This document shows, in pieces, positions 27,363 to 35,065 of a DNA stretch of 64,000 nt; position 1 is the first letter of the stretch; every line of letters begins with the position of its first letter. The notes beneath the pieces were generated by a model that made no database searches, had not been told where the DNA came from, and saw only the letters and a list, made by a program, of their open reading frames with translations. Position numbers and translations under genes: made by a program. Origin of the DNA: Paraburkholderia caffeinitolerans (GTDB taxonomy: Bacteria; Pseudomonadota; Gammaproteobacteria; Burkholderiales; Burkholderiaceae); NCBI RefSeq assembly GCF_902859945.1, contig NZ_CADIKL010000044.1:1-64000 (forward strand), in the 5' to 3' direction.

Positions 27363-27374
27363 TGAAGCGCTTCA
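27363..27374 (+). promoter_or_regulatory. LacI-type operator site 6
   Basis: Perfect TGAAGCGCTTCA, 143 bp upstream of the MFS start. Confidence 0.7.
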
Positions 27375-27419
27375 AATACAACCGTGGCGCTCTTGATATA
27401 CCGTCTTTCGTCTTATATA

Positions 27420-27431
27420 TGAAGCGCTTCA
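27420..27431 (+). promoter_or_regulatory. LacI-type operator site 7
   Basis: Perfect TGAAGCGCTTCA, 57 bp from site 6 and 86 bp upstream of the MFS start. The flanks ATAT...ATATAC extend the palindrome. Confidence 0.7.
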
Positions 27432-27517
27432 TATACATTCTGGGCTTACAGCAGGGGATTGCTGATTGAGCCAACCAACGGTCGGCGGCGTCATTCTCAG
27501 AGTTCGTGGAGGAGTCA

Positions 27518-28906
27518 ATGGAAACAGTCAACAAGGGCGTGGCGCCGGCGCAGGTTCGCACGGGGCCAAAAAAGCGGGGAGTCGCCTCAGAGTCGTGGAT
27601 GGCACTTCTACTTCTGTGGTTGGTATATGCGATGGACGCCAACTCGCGTCAGATGTTTTTTTCGGTCTTGCCATCGATTACAAAGGAGTTCGGCACCAGC
27701 GCGGCAACGATTGGTCTCTACGCGACCGTCATCACCATGTCGACGGCACTCATTGCAATCCCCGCCATGGTCTGGGCGGACAAAGGGGGGCACGGATGGC
27801 GGCGCAAGTATCGACACCTCCCGATTGTGATTGGTTACACGCTGTTCACCTGCCTGACAGGCTTCAACGTTCTGACTGGCACGATAGGCGTCCTGGTAGC
27901 GATGCAGGTTCTGTCGCATGCCTTTGGCGGCGCCGGCGAAGCCATCGAAGTCACTTCGCTCGCAGAATGGTGGTCGAAAGAGCGTCGCGGTCTCGCTCTG
28001 GGCATTCACCACACTGGCTATCCTTGGGGCACGCTGATTGGCGGCTTCGCCATCAGCGGCTTGCTGAGCATCTACGGACCGGAGAACTGGCGTATCGCGT
28101 TCAGGCTGTTTCCGATTCCGATGGTGATTGTGTTCGCGCTCTACTGGTGGTATGCCAGCGAGAAGCGCTATGAGAAGCTGCATGCGCATATCACCGAAGC
28201 AGGTGAAACGCCGCCGCTTTCGCCGGACCTGGAGCATGGGGCAGGCGCACCAAAGGGTTCGTTTGGTGTTGCCATGCGCAACCCGAACATCGGGGTCATC
28301 GCGCTGGTTTCTCTGCTCGCCATCGTGGGATATTTTGGCATCAGTTTCTGGTTGCCGCAGTACCTGGCCTTCGTGGCGCACTACAACTTTGCAGAAGCGG
28401 CGGCCTATAGCGTCCTGTTCACAATTACAGGTGGCATCGGTCAGATTGTGTGGGGCTGGATTTCGGACCGGCTCGGTCGTAAGTTCTGCCTCATGATTGT
28501 GTTTGTCTGGCTGGCCATCGGCATGTGGCTCTTCAAGTTTTCATACATGGGCCTGGGGACGCTTGTTGCCATCCAGTTGTTCGCAGGCTTCGTGCTGAAC
28601 GCCCCTTACACGCTTGTCTACGCGATTGCATTCGACTCGACCAAACCGGGTACCACCGGCATTGCTGGTTCGATAATCAACGTGGGCATCTATCTCGGCG
28701 GCTTCGGACCGTATGTTATCGGTGCGCTGATTGGCGCGGGCGGTGGATTTGGTCACGCGTCGGGCTACAACAATGCACTGTATTTCATCGCAGGACTGAT
28801 GGGCATCGCGTTCTTGCTGACGGCGTTCTTCACTCGCGAGACGACTGGTTGGTTCCGGACCTATGACCGGGCGTTGGTATCCAAACAGGCGTGTAACGTC
28901 CAGTAA
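27518..28906 (+). CDS. MFS transporter of the LacI cluster
   Basis: Inner-membrane major-facilitator protein, 462 aa, with about twelve hydrophobic segments. MALLLLWLVYAMDANSRQMF is the first helix, and the loop WADKGGHGWRRKYRH takes the place of the MFS signature between helices 2 and 3. The second half carries GWISDRLGRKFC, the matching loop of the C-terminal bundle. The ATG at 27518 follows GGAGGAGTCA, an excellent ribosome site. The GTG at 27506 is less likely. Three operator palindromes lie upstream and the second cupin follows 99 bp downstream, so it probably imports the cluster's unknown substrate. Confidence 0.9.
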   Translation: METVNKGVAPAQVRTGPKKRGVASESWMALLLLWLVYAMDANSRQMFFSVLPSITKEFGTSAATIGLYATVITMSTALIAIPAMVWADKGGHGWRRKYRHLPIVIGYTLFTCLTGFNVLTGTIGVLVAMQVLSHAFGGAGEAIEVTSLAEWWSKERRGLALGIHHTGYPWGTLIGGFAISGLLSIYGPENWRIAFRLFPIPMVIVFALYWWYASEKRYEKLHAHITEAGETPPLSPDLEHGAGAPKGSFGVAMRNPNIGVIALVSLLAIVGYFGISFWLPQYLAFVAHYNFAEAAAYSVLFTITGGIGQIVWGWISDRLGRKFCLMIVFVWLAIGMWLFKFSYMGLGTLVAIQLFAGFVLNAPYTLVYAIAFDSTKPGTTGIAGSIINVGIYLGGFGPYVIGALIGAGGGFGHASGYNNALYFIAGLMGIAFLLTAFFTRETTGWFRTYDRALVSKQACNVQ

Positions 28907-29005
28907 AAACTTCGGACAGCGAACGCGTAGTTCCAAGGGCGCCGCTCTCGATGCCCGAGTCTACCGGCGCCGGAAATTTGAGTTATGGAAAGCAAGGAGT
29001 AAAGC

Positions 29006-29548
29006 ATGTCTACTATTTCAGAAAAGCGCGGCGACGAATCGGCCATCCCGTATCAACTTCCACAGCCGCCGTTTATGTCGCCCGACATCGTGCATCTCGG
29101 TGTTCTCGATAAATGGCTTGAGGACGATAACCTCTGGGTGCCGATGACCAAGACCGTGTCGTTCAAGCCGTTGTTGCTGTGCGCGAGCCAAGGCTACTAC
29201 GTCAATCTTCTTCGTGTTCGCCAGTCGGGAGTCCTCTCACGTCATCGACACACTGGGCCGGTCCACGCAATGGTGCTGAGGGGACGCTGGTACTACCTCG
29301 AACACGACTGGATTGCCGAGGAGATGTCGTACGCACACGAACCCGCTGGCGAAACACATACGCTGTTCGTTCCCGAGGGCGTAACCGAGATGATTACGTG
29401 GTTTCACGTCACTGGCGGCTATACGTATGTTGACCCGCAAGGGGTCGCCGTCGGCTACGAGGATGTGTTCACAAAAATCGAAGCTGCTCGAGCTCACTAT
29501 GACAACATCGGATTGGGCGAGGACTATGTGAAGCGTTTTGTTCGGTAG
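29006..29548 (+). CDS. Cupin, 2,4'-dihydroxyacetophenone dioxygenase family (copy 2)
   Basis: 180-aa paralogue of the cupin at 21915, with the same metal motif SRHRHTGPVH and downstream GETHTLFVPEG. Differences concentrate in the first 14 and last 20 residues, while the core is almost unchanged, so the enzymatic function is probably the same. It ends the catabolic cluster behind the MFS gene, after an AAGGAGTAAAGC ribosome site. Having one copy at each end of the cluster suggests an old duplication kept for dosage, or two related substrates. Confidence 0.85.
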   Translation: MSTISEKRGDESAIPYQLPQPPFMSPDIVHLGVLDKWLEDDNLWVPMTKTVSFKPLLLCASQGYYVNLLRVRQSGVLSRHRHTGPVHAMVLRGRWYYLEHDWIAEEMSYAHEPAGETHTLFVPEGVTEMITWFHVTGGYTYVDPQGVAVGYEDVFTKIEAARAHYDNIGLGEDYVKRFVR

Positions 29549-29713
29549 CAGATTGCCGCCGGTCCTCGCAAGTTCAATTCTTCACTTGAAAATTCATCGT
29601 CGCCGCGACCGCATCAACCTGCGCGGTGGACCGGCGATGCTTCTTGCTGCCGCGTCATATCATGTTATCGAGTGCTGCAAGGCCAGAGCCACGTGCAAGC
29701 GGATATTTTCAAT

Positions 29714-30049
29714 TCAAGCGACACAGCCTAAAGAATTCTGGAGAACTCGGTTTTCTCGGCCGATGACTATCGGCACGTGCGATTTTGAATAACCTTGCCC
29801 ACGAGACGCTGCTTGCCCTTGATCTGACAGAAATCTGGGCTGACGTGTTGCTTGCCTTGCATCCCAGATCCACGGAAGAACTGTGCATGGCATGATCACG
29901 TTCGGTCCAGAGATGACGGCGGTCAGAAAGCCGTGCAACATGACGGCGTCCATCGCATCGTCGCAAACGGCATTGCTCGAAAGAAAGCGTTCGAGGAAAT
30001 CAAACTCTTTGTCAGTTAACGGCTCGTCGAATTCGGAATCGGGATTCAT
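29714..30049 (-). pseudogene. UPF0149/YecA-like protein, C-terminally truncated
   Basis: From the ATG at 30049 the protein reads EPLTDKEFDFLERFLSSNAV, then AMDAVMLHGFLTAVISGP and MPCTVLPWIWD. This is the start of the UPF0149 (YgfB/YecA) family: an acidic lead, an 'LDGFLTAL' helix and 'LPW-WD'. After PWIWD the similarity stops, and about 60 unrelated residues follow (DARQATRQPRFLS...), so the ~200-aa native protein is cut. It lies inside the transposon, between the catabolic cluster and tnpI, and is probably a scar of cargo acquisition. Confidence 0.55.
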
Positions 30050-30236
30050 GGCGTTCCCACCGTGGTACACGGTAGACGCGATGCTGATCGCCTGTGCTGT
30101 CATTGTCGCTGACGTGCAACTCGATGCAGCGCTCGCACGCAATCATTTCGGCGAGCGGCGGGGTGACGACATTTTATCCGATGGGGCGATGTGTGAATCG
30201 AGCTGACGGTCCGCACACCGACGAATTTCGATGCAC

Positions 30237-30266
30237 CCCTATCGCTAACCCTTATTATCGATAGGG
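30237..30266 (+). promoter_or_regulatory. Putative TnpI recombination (resolution) core site
   Basis: 12-bp arms CCCTATCGCTAA and TTATCGATAGGG, inverted with one mismatch, around a 6-bp spacer CCCTTA. This is the arm-spacer-arm format of tyrosine recombinase core sites. It is located 88 bp upstream of tnpI, where Tn4430-type elements place their internal resolution site. A further CGAT-containing stretch (30274-30280) may be an accessory motif. Confidence 0.5.
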
Positions 30267-30354
30267 ATACATTTTTCGATGAAACTCCCGTTTCGGGAAA
30301 CGTGCCACACCTGACGTGCCGCTCCGCTGCCATCACGTTGCCTATAATCTCCGG

Positions 30355-32034
30355 ATGCCGAACGTTCCGTTGCCCCCGTCCTTTCCTGACATTGCGTCCC
30401 TGTCCGCGCTGCGCGCGTGGTACGCAGGCGTCGGCGCGCGCGAGGTGGTCGAACGTTATTGCCCGCAGGCGCTCGAAGGCGGCCAGTCGGCGCGCGGCGT
30501 GATCGGCCGGATTCGCCGGCAGCTTGCCGGTTTCGCCCTCAGCCGGCATCGTGCCGATCTGGCCCGGCTGTTCCAGTGCGCGGTGGGCGAACGGTCCCGT
30601 CACCGCAAGGCCGCGACCCGGGCACTGGATGTCCTGCCAACGCTTGCGATCCCGCAACCGCAGGTGAGCGATGCGGTCGATGTCTGGCTGCCAGCCCGTG
30701 TTGTCCCTATGCTGCATCAGCATGGCATCCGGACGCTGGCTGATTTGACCGTGCGCATCCCTCGTCGGCAGCGCTGGTGGCGCACGATTGCCGGACTCGG
30801 CGTGCGCAGCGCACGTCATATTGAGGCCTTCTTTGCCTCTCACCCGGAGCTCACCGAGCGCGCCCGCGCGCTGATCGTGGTGGCGACGCCGGAACCCGTG
30901 GTGCCGTGGGAAAACATTCGCGTGCCACATGACGTCGATGGCTCGCGCGGCATCTTCCGAGCTCCCAGGCCCATGTGTGCGCTCGAGGCCAATAACGACT
31001 ATCAGGCGATCAGCGCCTGGCTCGAACGGCACGAAGCCGCCGAAACGCAGCGCGCCTATCGACGGGAAGCCGAGCGTCTACTGCTGTGGGCGATTGCCGA
31101 GCGCGGCAAAGCGTTGTCTTCGCTCACGAGCGAGGATGCGACCGCTTATCGCGCCTTCCTGCGCCATCCCACACCCCGCGCCCGGTGGGTCGCGCCGGCG
31201 CGCCCGCGATCGTCGTCCGAGTGGCGGCCGTTCACGGGCGCGCTGTCGCCAGATTCCATCGCCTATGCGCTGTCAGTTCTGAGTGCAATGTTTCGCTGGC
31301 TGATCGAGCAGCGCTACGTGCTCGCGAATCCGTTTGCCGGCCTTAGGGTGCGCGGCGCGCAGCGCAATGGCGAGTTGGACATCTCGCGCGCCTTTACGGC
31401 CGGAGAGTGGGAGTTGATCCGCACGATTGCCGATGGCCTGGAATGGTCGCATGGCTGGGCGGTTCCCGCCGCACAGCGTCTGCGTTTTCTGCTCGATTTC
31501 GGTTACGCGACCGGCCTGCGCGCAGGCGAACTGGTCAGCGTTACACTCGGCGGCATCATGACCGGCACGCGCGGCGAGCGGTGGCTTCACCTCACCGGTA
31601 AGGGGGCGAAGGCTGGCAAGGTGGTGCTGCCGCCGCTCGCACGATTTGCGTTGGACCAGTACCTGATGCAGCGCGGTCTGCCCGTGAGTCCCGCACGCTG
31701 GGCACCGGATACGCCGCTGCTCGGCCATCTCGATGAACCCGGCGGCATCACCACGCCGCGTCTGAGGGAGGTGCTGCGCCGGTTCTTCCGGACCGCCGCC
31801 GACGCAATTCGGGCCGACCACCCGGCACTCGCCGACAAGCTGCAGCGCGCGACGCCACACTGGCTGCGCCACACGCACGCGACAAATGCTCTCGCGCAGG
31901 GCGCCACGCTAACGACTGTGCGCGACAATCTGCGTCACGCGTCGATCACAACGACCTCGATCTACCTGGACGACGACGAAGTTCAGCGTACCCGGCAGAT
32001 CGAGCAGATCTTTGCGCGGCGGCAGCCAACGTGA
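30355..32034 (+). CDS. Tyrosine recombinase of the transposon (TnpI-like)
   Basis: 559-aa integrase/recombinase that probably resolves cointegrates formed by TnpA. An unusual N-terminal ~200-residue extension precedes the SAM-like core-binding domain (near DYQAISAWLERHEAAETQRA). The C-terminal catalytic domain has Arg in YATGLRAGELVSVTL, Lys in LTGKGAKAGKVVL, HxxR in PHWLRHTHATNAL, then LRHASITTTSIYLDDDEV with the nucleophile Tyr. This is longer than typical TnpI (~280-330 aa). ATG 30355 is chosen over 30316. The 3' end overlaps tnpA by 4 bp, coupling their expression. Confidence 0.88.
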   Translation: MPNVPLPPSFPDIASLSALRAWYAGVGAREVVERYCPQALEGGQSARGVIGRIRRQLAGFALSRHRADLARLFQCAVGERSRHRKAATRALDVLPTLAIPQPQVSDAVDVWLPARVVPMLHQHGIRTLADLTVRIPRRQRWWRTIAGLGVRSARHIEAFFASHPELTERARALIVVATPEPVVPWENIRVPHDVDGSRGIFRAPRPMCALEANNDYQAISAWLERHEAAETQRAYRREAERLLLWAIAERGKALSSLTSEDATAYRAFLRHPTPRARWVAPARPRSSSEWRPFTGALSPDSIAYALSVLSAMFRWLIEQRYVLANPFAGLRVRGAQRNGELDISRAFTAGEWELIRTIADGLEWSHGWAVPAAQRLRFLLDFGYATGLRAGELVSVTLGGIMTGTRGERWLHLTGKGAKAGKVVLPPLARFALDQYLMQRGLPVSPARWAPDTPLLGHLDEPGGITTPRLREVLRRFFRTAADAIRADHPALADKLQRATPHWLRHTHATNALAQGATLTTVRDNLRHASITTTSIYLDDDEVQRTRQIEQIFARRQPT

Positions 32035-35012
32035 CGACTGTCCACGAGACCATCTATCCGGTGCTGCCTGCGGAGCCGGGCGCGGCGGAGCTGAAAGCGG
32101 CGTTCACGCCGAGCGCCGCGGAAATCCGCTTCGTGCGCCGGCAATCCCGGCAGGAAGCCTCCGCCGTATTGATCATGGTGCAGCTGAAGCTGCTGCAGCG
32201 TCTAGGTTACTTCCCGATGCTCGCGGAGGTACCGCCCGCCATTATTGATCACATCCGGACGTCGATGCGGGCCCGCGTCCTGTCCCGGACGGCGATCGCA
32301 CGGTATGACGTGTCGGGCACCCGCATTCGTCACCAGAAACTGCTGCGCGGCTGGCTTGACATCCGGGCGTTCGATGCGAGTGAGGCGGCGTCGCTTGCTG
32401 AACTGGCATCGGCGGAAGCCCGGACAAAGATCGAACTGCCCGATATCATCAACGTGCTGATCGAGGAACTGGTCCGGCGCCGGTACGAGCTGCCGCCACT
32501 GGCAACGCTGCAGCGCATCGCCACGCAGGCGCGCAACGATCACAACGAGGCGATCTATGGGGCCATCACCGGCGCACTCGACCCTGCGCTCGTCGAACGC
32601 ATCGACGCGCTTCTCGTCGTCAAGGCCGGCAAGTCCGGTTGGGACGATCTGAAACAGGAGCCGAAGCGACCCGCCGCGCGGGCGATCGCCAGCTTCCTCA
32701 AACATATCAACGGGATCAGGACACTGGCGGAAGGCTTGCCGGCGCCACCCTCGATCCTGTCTGTTAGCAAACGAGCCCAACTGGTCACCGAAGCGCGGGC
32801 CTTGGACGTCGCGGAACTGCGTTCGCTCAAGACCGCGAAGCGTCACGCGCTTGCGGTACTGTTCATCCAGGCGCAGTTGCAGAAGGCGCTTGATGACGTC
32901 GCTGAGATCTTCATCAAGGTGGTGCGCAAGCTGGAGTCCTACGCAAAGGTCCGACTGCAAAAATACCAGCTTGAACACGCCGGTATGCTGGAGGGGCTGG
33001 TCGGGCAGTTCCGGGACGTCCTGCAGATTCTCCAGGATGAGGGCGTACCGGAGCCTAAGCGGTTACCGAAAATCCGCGAGGCGCTCGGCGACCCGGCCGA
33101 AGCGCTCGCGCAATGCAACGAGCACATCGCCTATGCCGGGCAGTTCGATCTGCCGTTCATGCTCGTGCCATACCGCACCCAGCGCTCGCTGCTGTTCCAG
33201 TGCCTGGACGTGCTGCCGCTGCAATCGAGCTCGCAGGACCGCGCGGTGCTGGTCGCGCTTGCGTGGCTGCAAGGTTTCCGGAACGCGCACCGCGAATACT
33301 TGCTGCTGACCGACAACGACCTCGCGAACCTGCCGCTGGAGTGGTTGCCGGAGAAGTGGGAGCGCGCGGTGTTCCCGCACGGACGGGACAGCCGGATGCT
33401 GCACCGCCGGTTCTTCGAGCTGGGCGTCTTCAGCCAGATCATGCGGGAACTCAATTCCGGCGACCTCTATGTGGAGGGCAGCGACCGCTTCGACGATTAT
33501 CGGGCGCATCAGGTCACCGACGAGGAATTCCGGCGTGAGCTGCCGCGCTACTGCGAGATCGTGGGCTTGCCCACGGACGGCAAGAGCTTCGCGAAGGATC
33601 TGCGAGACAGGCTGAACGCGGCGCTCGACGAGGCCGACGCGAACTTCCCGGCAAACGACAGCATCGAGTTCGTCAATGAGGAACTCGTCATTCACAAGCC
33701 GGGCAAGGAGCCCGAGCCGCCGAACCGCACGCTGATCGATCAGGCCGTCACGGCATCGATGCCGCAGCTCAGCATCCTGGATCTGCTCACCGAAACCGAG
33801 CAGTGGCTCGACCTGCATAAACTGTTTGGACCGCTGTCCGGGTTTGATACGAAGATCGACGATCCGCGCAAGCGTTTCATCACGACGCTGTTCTGCTACG
33901 GCTGCAACCTGGGGCCGAGCCAGACGGCGCGCTCGGTGAAAGGGCTCACCCGCAAACAGGTCGCCTGGCTGAACCTGAAACACGTCACGGAGGAGCGGCT
34001 CGACAAGGCGAACGTGAAGGTGATCAACGCGTACAACCAGTTCGCGTTGCCAAAATACTGGGGCAGCGGCAAGCGCGCGTCGGCCGACGGCACCAAGTGG
34101 AGTCTGTACGAGCAGAACCTGCTGTCCGAGTATCACGTTCGCTATGGGGGATACGGCGGGATCGGCTACTATCACGTATCCGACATGTACATCGCGCTGT
34201 TCAGTCACTTCATCCCGTGCGGCGTCCACGAAGCCGTCTACATCCTCGATGGGCTGATCCTGAACGGCGCCGACGTCAAGCCCGATACGATCCACGGCGA
34301 TACGCAGGCACAAAGCGGTCCGGTCTTCGGTCTGTCGTACGTGGTGGGTATCAACCTGATGCCGCGCATGCGCAACATCAAGGATCTCGTGCTGTACAAG
34401 GCTGACCGGCGGCGCAAATACAAGCACATCGACAGCTTGTGCCGTCAGGCGATTGACTGGGCACTGATCGAACGTCACTATGCCGACATGATGCGCGTTG
34501 CGGTGTCGATCAAGGCAGGCAAGATGACGCCGTCGACGATCCTGCGCCGCCTCGGATCGGAGAGCACGAAAAACAAGCTCTACTTCGCATTCCGGGAGCT
34601 GGGACGCGTGATCCGGACGCTGTTCCTGCTGAAATATCTCAATGAACCGGACCTGCGGCGCACGATTCACGCGGCGACCAACAAGAGCGAGCAGTTCAAT
34701 GACTTCGCTCAATGGCTGATGTTCGGTGGCGAAGGCGTGATCGCCGAAAACGTCCGACATGAGCAGCGCAAGGTGATCAAGTACAACCACCTCGTCGCGA
34801 ACATGGTGATCCTGTACAACGTGCAGTGGATGTCGCGCAAGTTGAAGGAACTGCAGGCGAAGGGGCATCCGGTCGATGCCGAGGTCCTCAAGGTGCTGTC
34901 GCCGTACCGGCGCGAGCACATCAACCGGTTCGGCGACTATCTGCTGGATCTCTTGCGTTCCGTCCCACCGCTCGATCCGACGATTGATTTCGCATTCAAA
35001 TCAGCAGCTTAG
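32031..35012 (+). CDS. tnpA: Tn3-family transposase
   Basis: 993-aa DDE transposase for replicative transposition. The N-terminal DUF4158-type DNA-binding region is followed by a helical linker. The Tn3 catalytic domain lies at residues ~580-970. Visible family blocks are LSILDLLTETEQWLDLHKLF, LFCYGCNLGPSQTARSVKGL, TKWSLYEQNLLSEYHVRYGG (catalytic region), TIHGDTQAQSGPVFGLSYVV, and late NKSEQFNDFAQWLMFGGEGV with the final acidic residue. The start is a GTG overlapping the tnpI stop (GTGA). The length is normal for intact Tn3 transposases, so it may be active. Confidence 0.96.
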   Translation: MTTVHETIYPVLPAEPGAAELKAAFTPSAAEIRFVRRQSRQEASAVLIMVQLKLLQRLGYFPMLAEVPPAIIDHIRTSMRARVLSRTAIARYDVSGTRIRHQKLLRGWLDIRAFDASEAASLAELASAEARTKIELPDIINVLIEELVRRRYELPPLATLQRIATQARNDHNEAIYGAITGALDPALVERIDALLVVKAGKSGWDDLKQEPKRPAARAIASFLKHINGIRTLAEGLPAPPSILSVSKRAQLVTEARALDVAELRSLKTAKRHALAVLFIQAQLQKALDDVAEIFIKVVRKLESYAKVRLQKYQLEHAGMLEGLVGQFRDVLQILQDEGVPEPKRLPKIREALGDPAEALAQCNEHIAYAGQFDLPFMLVPYRTQRSLLFQCLDVLPLQSSSQDRAVLVALAWLQGFRNAHREYLLLTDNDLANLPLEWLPEKWERAVFPHGRDSRMLHRRFFELGVFSQIMRELNSGDLYVEGSDRFDDYRAHQVTDEEFRRELPRYCEIVGLPTDGKSFAKDLRDRLNAALDEADANFPANDSIEFVNEELVIHKPGKEPEPPNRTLIDQAVTASMPQLSILDLLTETEQWLDLHKLFGPLSGFDTKIDDPRKRFITTLFCYGCNLGPSQTARSVKGLTRKQVAWLNLKHVTEERLDKANVKVINAYNQFALPKYWGSGKRASADGTKWSLYEQNLLSEYHVRYGGYGGIGYYHVSDMYIALFSHFIPCGVHEAVYILDGLILNGADVKPDTIHGDTQAQSGPVFGLSYVVGINLMPRMRNIKDLVLYKADRRRKYKHIDSLCRQAIDWALIERHYADMMRVAVSIKAGKMTPSTILRRLGSESTKNKLYFAFRELGRVIRTLFLLKYLNEPDLRRTIHAATNKSEQFNDFAQWLMFGGEGVIAENVRHEQRKVIKYNHLVANMVILYNVQWMSRKLKELQAKGHPVDAEVLKVLSPYRREHINRFGDYLLDLLRSVPPLDPTIDFAFKSAA

Positions 35013-35047
35013 ATTGAGATGTGGCGGATTTTTAATGAATCCCGGCC
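35008..35047 (-). repeat. Right terminal inverted repeat (IRR) of the Tn3-like element
   Basis: Read on the minus strand it begins GGCCGGGATTCATT and contains AAAAATCCGCCACATC and ends CTAAG. It contains the tnpA stop codon. It pairs with 20298-20337. Confidence 0.65.
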
Positions 35048-35065
35048 AGGCCTCGCATAGCGGCT

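Larger units (their letters stand above)
26797..27517 (+). promoter_or_regulatory. 720-bp intergenic regulatory region
   Basis: No gene is supported here. The stretch starts with a weak hairpin (26820-26843) and holds three perfect operator palindromes (27166, 27363 and 27420) plus a half site TGAAGCGCAAC at 27232. The sequence becomes AT-richer from 27220 on, consistent with a promoter for the MFS gene. Confidence 0.6.
20298..35047 (+). mobile_element. Putative Tn3-family transposon carrying a catabolic cluster
   Basis: Bounded by 40-bp inverted repeats (20298-20337 and 35008-35047) that match at 30 of 40 positions. Each starts GGCCGGGATTC, shares AAAAATCCGCCA, and ends in TAA(A/G). The right repeat overlaps the tnpA stop, as usual in Tn3 elements. 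Internal genes are hemB, cupin, lacI, SDR, GldA-like, cyclase, MFS, cupin, a UPF0149 fragment, tnpI and tnpA. No second copy of the repeat was seen closer to tnpI. The 5-bp flanks (GGGGC and AGGCC) are not a clean target duplication, and the M24 gene does not resume on the right, so later deletion or recombination is likely. Confidence 0.6.

Noticed and set aside
33063..34919. A 618-aa open frame antisense to tnpA
   Set aside because: Same codon-bias effect; no ribosome site or recognisable family.
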